The notes beneath the pieces were generated by a model. The model was not told the origin of the DNA. It made no database searches and worked only from the letters and a program-made list of their open reading frames with translations. The translations under genes and the position numbers were made by a program. This document shows positions 1 through 6,862 of a stretch of DNA of 8,832 bases, in pieces (position 1 is the stretch's first letter; each line of letters starts with the position of its first letter). The stretch comes from Pseudomonadota bacterium. Its GTDB lineage: Bacteria > Pseudomonadota > Gammaproteobacteria > Burkholderiales > Burkholderiaceae_B. The stretch covers positions 1 to 8,832 of the forward strand of contig JAJYTK010000028.1 of the NCBI GenBank assembly GCA_021793095.1, in the 5' to 3' direction.

Positions 1-572
1 GCGATCTCTTCAACCTCAACCAAGTTGTTGGCTTTGAGGGTGCCCCCTGTAGATACCAGATCCACAATCGCATCGGCCAGGCCCACCAGTGGGGCCAGCT
101 CCATTGACCCGTACAGCTTGATGAGGTCAACATAGACCCCTTTGCTCGCAAAGTGCTCGCGGGTCGCACGAATGTATTTCGTCGCAATGCGTAGGCGTGC
201 CCCCTTGTGAACGGCGTTGTGATAATCAAAACCCTCGGGTACGGCCACGCTCATACGACAGCGCGCAATATTTAAGTCGACCGGCTGATACAAGCCACCG
301 GGATGATGCTCCATATGCTCGTACAGCACGTCTTTGCCGGCGATACCGATATGTGCTGCACCATACTGGACGTAGGTTGGGACATCTGTGGCACGGACAA
401 TGATGATTTGCAAATTGTCCTGGGTGGTGGGCAAGATGAGTTTGCGAGAGGTTTCCGGGTTGCCGAGTACCTCGATGCCTGCCTCATTTAGCAGGGGCAA
501 GGTTTCATCAAAGATGCGGCCCTTGGAAAGTGCCAAGGTAAGAGGCTGTGGGGTACGGTTTGGGTGTGTCAT
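1..572 (-). CDS. hisG: ATP phosphoribosyltransferase HisG, 3' end cut by window edge
   Basis: HisG catalyses the first step of histidine synthesis, joining ATP and PRPP to give phosphoribosyl-ATP in the cytoplasm. The ATG at 572-570 opens 190 codons that run off the left edge without a stop. Visible family features are the N-terminal stretch [18 protein letters not shown] (residues 11-28), IGIAGKDVL (75-83), [19 protein letters not shown] (149-167) and the PRPP-binding loop [12 protein letters not shown] (171-182). The N-terminus resembles the short HisG form, which lacks the C-terminal regulatory domain and needs the partner HisZ; the missing end prevents proof. The start codon lies one base after the murA stop (TAACATG). 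A weak GAG at 580-578 is the only ribosome-binding signal, so translation is probably coupled to murA. Other histidine genes may continue beyond the window (inference). Confidence 0.95.
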   Translation of the reverse strand, partial: MTHPNRTPQPLTLALSKGRIFDETLPLLNEAGIEVLGNPETSRKLILPTTQDNLQIIIVRATDVPTYVQYGAAHIGIAGKDVLYEHMEHHPGGLYQPVDLNIARCRMSVAVPEGFDYHNAVHKGARLRIATKYIRATREHFASKGVYVDLIKLYGSMELAPLVGLADAIVDLVSTGGTLKANNLVEVEEI

Positions 573-573
573 G

Positions 574-1824
574 TTAACTCAGGCGTTGTATTTGGGCGCC
601 TGCGGCAGCAAGCTTGGATTCCATGTTCTCATAACCACGATCCAAATGGTAGATGCGCTCGATGGTGGTGTCGCCTTGGGCGGCCAAGCCAGCGATAACC
701 AAGCAGGCCGAGGCCCGCAAATCAGTGGCCATGACGGTGGCGCCATAGAGCGTCTCTACCCCTCGAACGCGTGCAGTATGACCCTCGGTTTTGATGTCGG
801 CGCCCATGCGGCGTAGTTCTTGGACATGCATAAAACGATTTTCAAAGATGTTTTCTGCGATGGTGGCGCGGCCGTTGGCGAGCGCATTGAGTGCCATGAG
901 TTGGGCCTGCATGTCTGTGGGTAGGCCAGGATATTCGCGGGTACTAAAGCTGACCGCATTGGGTCGCTGACGCATACGTGCACGAATGGTGTTCCCGTTG
1001 TTTTGAATTTCCAGACCTGCCTGTCGGAGTTTGTGTAGGGTGGCCTCGAGTGTGTCTGCTTGGGTCTGGTGCAGTGTGATGTCACCCTGGGTCGCACCCA
1101 CCGCACACAAAAAGGTGCCGGTCTCGATGCGATCGGGCATGATGTGATGGGTCGTCCCATGGAGTTTGTCTACCCCTTGGATGACAATTTCCTCGGTGCC
1201 GTGTCCTTTAATGCGTGCGCCCATGGCAATCAGCATGTTGGCCAGATCAACCACCTCGGGTTCTTGGGCGGCATTTTCGAGGATGGTTTCACCCTCAGCC
1301 AGCACCGCTGCCATCATTAGGTTTTCGGTGCCAGTGACGGTGACCATATCAGTGCGGATACGTGCCCCTTTGAGGCGTTGGGCACGTGCGACCACAAAGC
1401 CGTGTTCAAGCTCGATCTCGGCGCCCATGGCCCGCAATCCTTTGATGTGTTGGTCGACCGGGCGCTGGCCGATGGCACAACCGCCTGGCAGACTAACTTT
1501 GGCCTCGCCAAAGCGAGCCAACAAAGGACCCAAGACGAGGATTGAGGCCCGCATGGTTTTGACCAGCTCGTAGGGGGCCTCGATACTGTTGGGTTGGTCT
1601 GCGCATAACTCGATGTCGTGGCCATTGCGTTGGACTTTGACACCGATTTGGGCCAGCAACGCACAGGTGGTATCAATGTCGCGCAGGGTGGGCACGTTGT
1701 GTAGCTGAACGGCCTCGCTGGTGAGCAGGCTGGCACACAGAATGGGCAGGGCGGCATTTTTAGCGCCTGAAATTGTGATGTCACCTGTTAGCGGCTGCCC
1801 TCCGGTGATGCGCAGCTTATCCAT
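574..1824 (-). CDS. murA: UDP-N-acetylglucosamine 1-carboxyvinyltransferase MurA
   Basis: MurA transfers enolpyruvate from phosphoenolpyruvate to UDP-GlcNAc, the first committed step of peptidoglycan precursor synthesis in the cytoplasm. The 416-residue length is close to the 419 of E. coli. Active-site features are in place: [11 protein letters not shown] with Lys22-Asn23, Arg92 in KTMRAS, the catalytic loop [15 protein letters not shown] with Cys116 and Arg121, and Asp304 in LPTDMQAQ. Because Cys116 (Cys115 in E. coli) is present, the enzyme belongs to the usual fosfomycin-targeted class, not the Asp variants. An AAGG at 1837-1834, 9 bases before the ATG, serves as ribosome-binding site. 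The start overlaps the end of ibaG by 8 bases, and hisG begins one base after its stop, so it sits inside a tightly packed operon. The ibaG-murA pairing is conserved from E. coli to betaproteobacteria. Confidence 0.98.
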   Translation of the reverse strand: MDKLRITGGQPLTGDITISGAKNAALPILCASLLTSEAVQLHNVPTLRDIDTTCALLAQIGVKVQRNGHDIELCADQPNSIEAPYELVKTMRASILVLGPLLARFGEAKVSLPGGCAIGQRPVDQHIKGLRAMGAEIELEHGFVVARAQRLKGARIRTDMVTVTGTENLMMAAVLAEGETILENAAQEPEVVDLANMLIAMGARIKGHGTEEIVIQGVDKLHGTTHHIMPDRIETGTFLCAVGATQGDITLHQTQADTLEATLHKLRQAGLEIQNNGNTIRARMRQRPNAVSFSTREYPGLPTDMQAQLMALNALANGRATIAENIFENRFMHVQELRRMGADIKTEGHTARVRGVETLYGATVMATDLRASACLVIAGLAAQGDTTIERIYHLDRGYENMESKLAAAGAQIQRLS

Positions 1825-2074
1825 TTTGTTCTGCCTTGTATTCCTCGGGCGTCAGTGTGCGCATGGACAACGCATGTATTTCACCAGTGTCCATGCGGTT
1901 TCCTAAGGCTTTATAGACGCGTTGGTGACGGCGAATGCGGTTTAAGCCCTCGAATTCGGAGCTGACAATGATGGCCTCAAAGTGGGCGCCATCATCACCA
2001 AAAACCTCAATATGCTCGCACTCTAAACCGCTCACAATGTAATCACGTACTTGTTCAGAAGTCATTACGCTCAT
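1817..2074 (-). CDS. ibaG: BolA-family protein, IbaG/YrbA type
   Basis: This is a small cytoplasmic BolA-fold protein of 85 residues. Family members pair with monothiol glutaredoxins to bind or carry [2Fe-2S] clusters; IbaG was named in E. coli for its link to acid stress and its position before murA. Recognisable features are [15 protein letters not shown] (24-38), the [17 protein letters not shown] segment (41-57, helix-turn-helix-like) and the conserved IHALSM near the C-terminus, with His67 the likely cluster-ligand position. ATG at 2074 is chosen because GGAA at 2083-2080 lies 5 bases upstream; the internal Met4 has no such signal. It follows the permease gene after 14 bases and overlaps murA by 8 bases. 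Gene order favours IbaG over the paralogue BolA proper, which normally sits elsewhere. Confidence 0.93.
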   Translation of the reverse strand: MSVMTSEQVRDYIVSGLECEHIEVFGDDGAHFEAIIVSSEFEGLNRIRRHQRVYKALGNRMDTGEIHALSMRTLTPEEYKAEQNG

Positions 2075-2088
2075 GTTAATTCCGTAGG

Positions 2089-2946
2089 TTAGTTTCGTAG
2101 TTTGTAGCCTGATTTGAGCAGGCGTAATGCAATCAATGACAGCAGGACAAAAGCCGTCCCGACGACCATTAGACTATGCCATGGAGAAACGTCAGATGCT
2201 GCAAAGAACCCATAACGAAAGCCGTCAATGGTATAAAAAATGGGGTTCCACTGGGATACGGCCTGCCAAAATGGGGGGAGGCTATGAATGGAGTAAAACA
2301 CCCCTGATAAAAAGGTCGCTGGCATGATCAAAAAGTTTTGAAATGCGGCAAGTTGATCAAACTTTTCTGACCATAGGCCTGCAATCACCCCCAAAGTGGC
2401 CATAATGCCGCAGGATAACGCCGCAAAGGTAATCACCCATAAAGGATAGGTCACGGGTAATTGCACAAAGAACAAGGCCGTAATGCCAATAAACAGGCCC
2501 ACACACAATCCGCGAATAACAGCGGCCAGCACATAGGCAGTAAAAATCTCGCGGTGCGACAAGGGGGGTAATAAAATAAAGACTAAATTACCCGTGATAC
2601 GGCTTTGGATGAGGGATGACGAGGGGTTGGCAAATGAGTTTTGCAACATGCTCATCATCATTAGGCCAGGGATTAAAAAGCTCGTATAAGGCACCGAGTC
2701 ATACACACTGACTCGGCCCTCGAGCACCTGGGCAAAGATTAACAGATAGAGTAATGCGGTCACCACGGGGGCGGCTACGGTTTGAAAGCCCACCTTGATG
2801 AAGCGCATCATTTCCTTGTGCAGCAGAGTTAGAAAACCACTGCCACCGGTGAGTTGAGGGTGTTTGATGGGTGCAGCCGCTGTCGCGTGGCCGGCAGATT
2901 CGCCTTGGGGCACGCCCCAGCGCTTAACAGGTTCGGTTTGACTCAT
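2089..2946 (-). CDS. ABC-2 type transporter permease, YadH-like
   Basis: This is the inner-membrane permease of an ABC-2 exporter whose ATPase is the gene just upstream. The 285 residues start with a soluble, Ala/Pro-containing N-terminal region (about 1-45). Six hydrophobic segments follow at roughly 57-75, 88-106, 134-161, 168-191, 200-218 and 257-278. The loop PSSSLIQSRITGNLVFILLP (108-127) and the segment MPATFLSGVFYSI (208-220) are typical of the YadH/NodJ branch, and the end SGYKLR is also familiar from that group. The start overlaps the ATPase stop by 4 bases (ATGA), and GAGG at 2958-2955 supplies a ribosome-binding site. The substrate cannot be read from sequence. E. coli YadGH is itself poorly characterised, so assignment to lipid, polysaccharide or drug export would be guesswork. 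Confidence 0.92.
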   Translation of the reverse strand: MSQTEPVKRWGVPQGESAGHATAAAPIKHPQLTGGSGFLTLLHKEMMRFIKVGFQTVAAPVVTALLYLLIFAQVLEGRVSVYDSVPYTSFLIPGLMMMSMLQNSFANPSSSLIQSRITGNLVFILLPPLSHREIFTAYVLAAVIRGLCVGLFIGITALFFVQLPVTYPLWVITFAALSCGIMATLGVIAGLWSEKFDQLAAFQNFLIMPATFLSGVFYSIHSLPPFWQAVSQWNPIFYTIDGFRYGFFAASDVSPWHSLMVVGTAFVLLSLIALRLLKSGYKLRN

Positions 2947-3734
2947 GCGGTTAACCTCGCGGACTTTTCACTGTGCATAATGCGCACAAAAGCATCCTCT
3001 AAATCAGTACTGCCAACGTTTTCAAGCAATGCCTGGGTGGTGTCAAGAGCGACGATTTCACCTGCCTTAAGCATGGCAATGCGGTTGCATAACGCCTCGG
3101 CTTCTTCGAGGTAGTGGGTGGTTAGCAGGATGGTATGACCCTCGCGATTCAGTCGCGAGATAAATTCCCAGAGGTTGCGACGTAAATCAACGTCTACACC
3201 AGCGGTGGGCTCGTCTAAAATGATGACGGGGGGACGATGCACGAGCGCCTGAGCAACGAGAACGCGTCGTTTCATACCGCCGGATAGGGCGCGCATGTTG
3301 GTCTCGCTTTTGTCGCTCAAACCCAGGTTGTGCAGGATTTCATCAATCCAGTCATCATTGTTGCGCAAGCCAAAGTAGCCGGATTGGATGCGCAAGGTCT
3401 CACGCACCGTAAAAAATGGATCGTAAACAATTTCCTGTGGGACGACGCCTAATGCGCGTCGCGAAAGACGAAAGTCATTAATAACATCGTAGCCACAGAC
3501 ACTGGCACGTCCGGTACTGGCGCGGGTCAAGCCGGCCAAAATAGAAATAATGGTGGTTTTGCCGGCACCGTTGGGGCCCAGCAAACCGAAAAACTCCCCA
3601 TGCTCTATAGACAAATCAATGGATTGCAATGCCTGCAGACCCTGTGTAGCGTCCGTCATGCCGAGCAATCCTTTGACGCCTTTAGCGGGGGCATAAAAGG
3701 TTTTGCTAACGTTCTCGAGATGTATTGCCGTCAT
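2943..3734 (-). CDS. ABC exporter ATP-binding protein, YadG-like
   Basis: This is the cytoplasmic ATPase that should power the adjacent ABC-2 permease. Counting from the ATG at 3734 it has 263 residues. The nucleotide-binding motifs are complete: Walker A GPNGAGKT (53-60), Q-loop Gln100 in VVPQE, signature LSGGM (150-154), Walker B VIILDE (170-175), D-loop AGVD and H-loop His207 in LLTTHYLEEAEAL. A longer reading from a TTG at 3767 is possible, but those codons lie inside a terminator-like hairpin and look unlike a coding N-terminus; MTAIHLENVSKTF is a standard beginning for the family. No good Shine-Dalgarno precedes either start. The 4-base overlap with the permease indicates a coupled pair. 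In related bacteria this pair commonly sits between the mla genes and ibaG-murA, which hints at an envelope role (inference). Confidence 0.93.
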   Translation of the reverse strand: MTAIHLENVSKTFYAPAKGVKGLLGMTDATQGLQALQSIDLSIEHGEFFGLLGPNGAGKTTIISILAGLTRASTGRASVCGYDVINDFRLSRRALGVVPQEIVYDPFFTVRETLRIQSGYFGLRNNDDWIDEILHNLGLSDKSETNMRALSGGMKRRVLVAQALVHRPPVIILDEPTAGVDVDLRRNLWEFISRLNREGHTILLTTHYLEEAEALCNRIAMLKAGEIVALDTTQALLENVGSTDLEDAFVRIMHSEKSARLTA

Positions 3735-3744
3735 AAATAAGGGA

Positions 3745-3777
3745 CAAAAAGTCTGGCCTTGATCCAAAGCCAGACTT
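3745..3777 (-). terminator. Rho-independent terminator or attenuator just before the exporter ATPase gene
   Basis: On the minus strand a perfect 9-bp stem (AAGTCTGGC at 3777-3769 and GCCAGACTT at 3757-3749) with an 11-base loop runs into five T residues (3750-3746). This is the form of an intrinsic terminator. Its T run ends only 11 bases before the ATG of the ATPase gene, so it would either stop mla transcripts before the exporter or act as an attenuator in that gene's leader. Its activity is not shown by sequence alone. Confidence 0.6.
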
Positions 3778-3791
3778 GGTCGTTTATGAAT

Positions 3792-3813
3792 AGGGCATCA
3801 CCTACTATGCCCT
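3792..3813 (-). other. Inverted repeat in the mlaC-exporter gap
   Basis: A perfect 7-bp inverted repeat (AGGGCAT and ATGCCCT) encloses an 8-base loop. No T run follows it on either strand, so it is not a simple terminator. It could be an RNA stem in the exporter leader or a protein-binding site; nothing in the sequence decides between these. Confidence 0.4.
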
Positions 3814-3843
3814 GTGTTGAATGAAGGGAGCGCCTAGGTTACG

Positions 3844-3879
3844 ACAAAAAGCCTAACTGATATTAGGGGCGCTTTTTGT
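3844..3879 (-). terminator. Possible Rho-independent terminator overlapping the mlaC stop
   Basis: Outer arms ACAAAAAGC (3844-3852) and GCTTTTTGT (3871-3879) are perfect inverted repeats. Inside them CTAA (3853-3856) can pair with TTAG (3863-3866), leaving unpaired bases on one side. On the minus strand the structure starts in the last mlaC codons and ends in GCTTTTTGTC, a T run suited to termination. The stem is AT-rich and interrupted, so it is weaker than the one at 3745-3777. The bases GGCGCT at 3868-3873 can alternatively pair with AGCGCC at 3829-3834, which would compete with this hairpin. Confidence 0.45.
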
Positions 3880-4513
3880 TGTTTAGGGCCTCAATCAGGC
3901 CATCAAAACCGCGCTCTTTGATGAGTTGTGCAAACTGGTTGCGATAGTTTTGAATTAACCAGATGCCCTCGATGTTGAGATCGTAGATCTTCCAGCCGTC
4001 GGGGGTGTTTTCCATCCGATAATCTACGGTGACATCGGGGTTGTTGCGTTGAACCACAGTAGTGCGGACAACCACATCATCAGCCTCTGGATCGCCGCGG
4101 AAGGGCTGGACTTTGATCTCGGAAAGCTGGTCTACCTTGGATAAGGCGCCACTGTAGGTGCGGATAAGGGTGTTTTTAAAAGCCTCTACCAGCCCATCGC
4201 GCTGCTCTTGATCGGCCTGACGCCAATTAGGGCCCGTGGCCAAGCGCGTGGTTTTCTCAAAGTTTACATAGGGTAGCACATATTCATCTATCAGTGCATC
4301 AATGGCCTCACGGTCGCCTTCTTGTGCTGCGGTACTGTTTTTTACGGCATCGAGGGCTTGATCCGCCACTGCCTGTACAAAATCAGGGGGCGAGTCTTTG
4401 GGGTTGACCTCAGCCCATGCCTGCGTCATCACTAGGGAAATCAGCAGGGCACTCAAAAAACCAAGCCAACGAATCGGTAAGGGTTGTGTGCGTGCTAATT
4501 GCGTGGTTTGCAT
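3863..4513 (-). CDS. mlaC: Periplasmic phospholipid-binding protein MlaC (Ttg2D family)
   Basis: MlaC is the soluble periplasmic carrier that shuttles phospholipid between outer-membrane MlaA and the inner-membrane MlaFED complex. The 216-residue product has a Sec signal peptide: positive Arg8 and Arg15, a hydrophobic core WLGFLSALLISLVM (16-29), and a likely cut after AWA at residue 34. The mature part carries the family pattern FEKTTRLATGPNWRQAD, then EAFKNTLIRTYSGAL, and the later DGWKIYDLNIEGIWLIQNYR. Length matches the family. An AAAGGA at 4527-4522, 8 bases before the ATG, is a good ribosome-binding site, placed across the end of mlaA. The gene follows mlaA after 12 bases and is the last mla gene of the cluster; the mlaB gene that commonly follows in related bacteria is not there. 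Confidence 0.96.
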   Translation of the reverse strand: MQTTQLARTQPLPIRWLGFLSALLISLVMTQAWAEVNPKDSPPDFVQAVADQALDAVKNSTAAQEGDREAIDALIDEYVLPYVNFEKTTRLATGPNWRQADQEQRDGLVEAFKNTLIRTYSGALSKVDQLSEIKVQPFRGDPEADDVVVRTTVVQRNNPDVTVDYRMENTPDGWKIYDLNIEGIWLIQNYRNQFAQLIKERGFDGLIEALNNKKRP

Positions 4514-4525
4514 GTGTTTTGTCCT

Positions 4526-5449
4526 TTACTGTGTCTGGGGATCATCATTGTCTGGGTGATCGTCCTCGGGATCCTCGTAGTCAGGTAACTCGTCGTCAGG
4601 ATCTTCGTATTGAGGAAGCTCGTCATCCGGATCGTCGTAGGTAGGCAGATCGTCTGCGGCCTCCTCGTAGATATCCTCGTAAGTGGGCAAATCTTCATGG
4701 GCATCGCTGCCAACAGGCGCCTTTTTGCTGCGTATTAAGGCTTTGCGGCGCTGTAAGTAGGCGTCGCGGATAAAGCTGTAACGATCCAGCGCGAGGTCAT
4801 CTACTAGTTCTTCGGCATCGGTCAGGCCCGCGCGCATATCAACTAGATAGAGGCCCAAGATGGAGTTGCGTACACGGACGCGATCAATTTCCATGATGGG
4901 ATAGGTGGGAGAAAATCCGGTCGCAAAGCCACCCACGCGGGCCACGCCGTCGCGTACGGTGCTGGGGCCCACCCCCGGTAGTACTAGGTAAGGACCCGAT
5001 GGGACACCCCATACCCCTAATGTTGTGCCCAAATCGTTAGGGATGGGCTTGGCGCCATTCATAGAGGCCACATCAATACAGCCCCCTAGGCCCATAGTGG
5101 TGTTAAATAACACACGGCCGAGACTGTTGAAAAAATCATGGGGTCGGCCTTGGAAAAAGCTGTTGACCGCAGACCAGAGATCCCCCAAGTTGTTAAAGAT
5201 ATTGCTCACACAGGTTTGGGCGGGTTGGGGGGTGAGCGCCTTGTACATGTTGGTGACAGGCAGCACCACAGCATGATCAACATTATAGTTGATTTTGTCC
5301 ATGGTGCGGTTGTAGCTCTCAAACGGATCATCCGGGTTAGGGTTTTTTACCGTCGCGCAACCGGCGGTTAGGGCCAGTGCAGCAGCTGCGAGACTCACGC
5401 GCATGGTTCTTTTTAGGCGCGGCTTATTTTTTGAAAAAAGCAAAGACAT
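4526..5449 (-). CDS. mlaA: Outer-membrane phospholipid-removal lipoprotein MlaA (VacJ) with acidic repeat tail
   Basis: MlaA sits in the outer membrane and extracts mislocalised phospholipids from its outer leaflet, handing them to MlaC. The 307 residues begin with a lipoprotein signal whose lipobox LTAGC puts the lipidated Cys at residue 31. The MlaA domain follows, with DPFESYNRTMDKINYNVD from 41, then FFNSLGRVLFNTTMGLGG, GTTLGVWGVPSGPYLVLPG and a final helix near RDAYLQRRKALI. Residues 251-307 are an extra tail, very rich in Asp/Glu, Pro and Tyr, with four tandem 10-residue repeats; E. coli MlaA has about 250 residues and no such tail. ATG at 5449 is chosen because AAGGT (5459-5455) lies 5 bases upstream; Met16 (5404) would still leave a short signal peptide. 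The gene lies 115 bases after mlaD and 12 before mlaC. Confidence 0.96.
   Translation of the reverse strand: MSLLFSKNKPRLKRTMRVSLAAAALALTAGCATVKNPNPDDPFESYNRTMDKINYNVDHAVVLPVTNMYKALTPQPAQTCVSNIFNNLGDLWSAVNSFFQGRPHDFFNSLGRVLFNTTMGLGGCIDVASMNGAKPIPNDLGTTLGVWGVPSGPYLVLPGVGPSTVRDGVARVGGFATGFSPTYPIMEIDRVRVRNSILGLYLVDMRAGLTDAEELVDDLALDRYSFIRDAYLQRRKALIRSKKAPVGSDAHEDLPTYEDIYEEAADDLPTYDDPDDELPQYEDPDDELPDYEDPEDDHPDNDDPQTQ
4535..4654 (-). repeat. Four tandem 30-bp repeats encoding the acidic MlaA tail
   Basis: Residues 266-305 of MlaA form four consecutive 10-residue units: DDLPTYDDPD, DELPQYEDPD, DELPDYEDPE and DDHPDNDDPQ. An isolated related unit, EDLPTYEDI, lies earlier at 252-260 and is out of phase. 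The exact 30-base period with codon-level similarity points to slipped-strand or unequal duplication within the gene; the last unit has diverged most. Confidence 0.85.
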
Positions 5450-5564
5450 AAATGACCTTAGTTCAGATGTATCGTATTCCTACTGCACTGTAGTATTTAG
5501 GTTGGCCGTGCAATGGCATATGCTCGAGGAAACCCTTGAAACGAGATGTGCCCAGCCTAAGGGG
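5450..5564. other. Spacer between mlaD and mlaA with a small dyad
   Basis: This 115-base gap is long for the cluster and holds no gene. It has a short dyad, CTAC-6 bases-GTAG (5480-5493), flanked by partly matching sequence. On the minus strand TTGCAC (5513-5508) and TACAGT (5492-5487) look like promoter boxes, but their 15-base spacing is too short to trust. Nothing resembles a terminator. An internal promoter or operator for mlaA-mlaC is possible but unproven. Confidence 0.3.
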
Positions 5565-6020
5565 CTAGTCGCCGGCCATATTGTAGAGGAATTTGCTGAT
5601 TAATTCCTCGAGGACGACCGCGCTTTGAGTATATAAAATGGTGGACCCGTCCGTGAGGTCTTTGTCATCGCCCCCGGGGGAAATACCGATGTATTGCTCG
5701 CCTAAAAGCCCAGAGGTCAAAATGGCGGCGGCACTGTCCTCAGGAAATTTATACTGAGATTCAATTTCCAAAGTGGCATTGGCGTGGAAAGTCTGGTTGT
5801 CAAAGTCGATATCGACAACGCGACCCACCACGACCCCACTGCTTTTGACGGGGGCGCGTACTTTGAGGCCGCCAATATTGTCAAAAGAGGCCTCAACGCG
5901 GTAGGTAGGGGCAAAGGAGAAACTGCTCAGGTTGCCGGCACGCAAGGCCAAAAAAGCCAAGGCGGCCAAGCCGAGAAAAACAAAAACACCCACCCAAAAA
6001 TCTGTTTTGCTGTGTGACAT
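5565..6020 (-). CDS. mlaD: MCE-domain phospholipid transport protein MlaD
   Basis: MlaD is anchored in the inner membrane and forms a hexameric ring in the periplasm through which lipid passes between MlaFE and MlaC. The 151 residues start with one transmembrane helix (about 9-27, FWVGVFVFLGLAALAFLAL). The MCE domain follows, with YRVEASFDNIGGLKVRAPVK, SGVVVGRVVDI and the conserved TSGLLGEQYIGI. The C-terminal helix SAVVLEELISKFLYN matches the pore-lining helix of E. coli MlaD; the protein then stops, without the 30-odd residue polar tail of the E. coli protein. GGAA, 6 bases before the ATG, is the ribosome-binding site. It lies 56 bases after mlaE. Confidence 0.97.
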   Translation of the reverse strand: MSHSKTDFWVGVFVFLGLAALAFLALRAGNLSSFSFAPTYRVEASFDNIGGLKVRAPVKSSGVVVGRVVDIDFDNQTFHANATLEIESQYKFPEDSAAAILTSGLLGEQYIGISPGGDDKDLTDGSTILYTQSAVVLEELISKFLYNMAGD

Positions 6021-6076
6021 AACTGGTTCCGTTTGTGTAATGCTTGCCTATAGGATGTGTGGAGGTTTGGCCTGTG

Positions 6077-6862
6077 TTAGCTAAACATCAGGGCGGTCAT
6101 CAGGAAGTCCAAGCCCAGTACGGCCAAGGATCCGCTGACCACTGTCATGGTCGTGGCCCGTGATACCCCCTCAGGAGTCGGGCGTGCTGTCCAACCGGTA
6201 TAAAGGGCAATGAGTGTCACCACTACCCCAAATACAATACTTTTGATAACCCCGTTGAGTACGTCGTTAATCACATCAACGCCGTCTTGCATTTGTGACC
6301 AAAAAGCGCCTGGGTCAATGCCAATGAGCAGGACACCCACAATCCAACCACCGAGTACGCCCACCGCTGAGAATACGGCGGCCAAAATGGGCATGGCGAT
6401 CACCCCACCCCAAAAGCGCGGGACCAATACGCGGCGCACCGGATCGACGGCCATCACCTCCATGGCGGCGAGCTGCTCGCCAGCCTTCATGAGACCAATT
6501 TCGGCCGTGAGTGAGGTCCCCGCGCGGCCCGCAAAGAGCAGCGCGGTGACGACGGGGCCCAGCTCGCGCGTCAAGGACAGGGCCACTAATAGGCCGAGGG
6601 CCTCTTCGGAGCCATAGCGCGTCAGGGTGTAATAGCCTTGTAAACCCAGCACAAAACCAACAAAGAGCCCAGAAACGCCAATAATTAATAAGGAGTAATT
6701 GCCAATGAAATGGACCTGTTGGGACACCAAGCGAGGACGTTTGAAAACAATGCCAGATCGCCTCAAGAGCGCAAACAACAGACGCGTAAAGGCCCCCAGA
6801 GCATAAAAGCTCCGGAGAATGGCGTGTCCAAAAGCGGCGACGATGGAGAATAATGCGTTCAT
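6077..6862 (-). CDS. mlaE: Phospholipid ABC transporter permease MlaE
   Basis: MlaE is the inner-membrane permease of the Mla complex, binding the MlaF ATPase below and the MlaD ring above. The 261-residue length equals the family norm. Hydrophobic segments lie around 55-80, 90-112, 145-178, 200-222 and 240-260. The family signature is clear: LSLTRELGPVVTALLFAGRAGTSLTAEIG, followed by MKAGEQLAAMEVMAVDPVRR, the coupling-helix region that contacts the ATPase, and later the segment ending TARPTPEGVSRATT. Its ATG overlaps the mlaF stop by 4 bases (ATGA) and no Shine-Dalgarno is visible upstream, so translation is likely coupled to mlaF. Confidence 0.97.
   Translation of the reverse strand: MNALFSIVAAFGHAILRSFYALGAFTRLLFALLRRSGIVFKRPRLVSQQVHFIGNYSLLIIGVSGLFVGFVLGLQGYYTLTRYGSEEALGLLVALSLTRELGPVVTALLFAGRAGTSLTAEIGLMKAGEQLAAMEVMAVDPVRRVLVPRFWGGVIAMPILAAVFSAVGVLGGWIVGVLLIGIDPGAFWSQMQDGVDVINDVLNGVIKSIVFGVVVTLIALYTGWTARPTPEGVSRATTMTVVSGSLAVLGLDFLMTALMFS

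Noticed and set aside
388..816. 142-codon open frame on the plus strand across the hisG-murA join
   Set aside because: It lies antisense to two confidently identified genes, has no family resemblance and no ribosome-binding site worth noting.
1166..1784. Open frames of 135 codons (plus) and 155 codons (minus) inside murA
   Set aside because: Both are other-frame readings of murA, which has all its catalytic residues in frame; their translations are Ser/Pro/Arg-rich without domains.
3735..3767. TTG-initiated extension of the exporter ATPase
   Set aside because: The extra codons fall within the hairpin at 3745-3777 and its T run, and the family-like sequence begins at the ATG at 3734.
4495..4713. 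72-codon minus-strand frame over the end of mlaA, rich in Thr and Ile
   Set aside because: It is the shifted reading of the 30-bp repeats; the in-frame acidic tail continues the MlaA protein and ends just before a good mlaC ribosome-binding site.
5487..5513. Promoter-like boxes TTGCAC and TACAGT upstream of mlaA on the minus strand
   Set aside because: The 15-base spacing is outside the normal range and no better pair was found, so it is recorded only as part of the spacer description.
6210..6617. 135-codon plus-strand frame opposite mlaE
   Set aside because: Antisense shadow of a clear membrane permease; the translation is low-complexity Thr/Pro/Ser.
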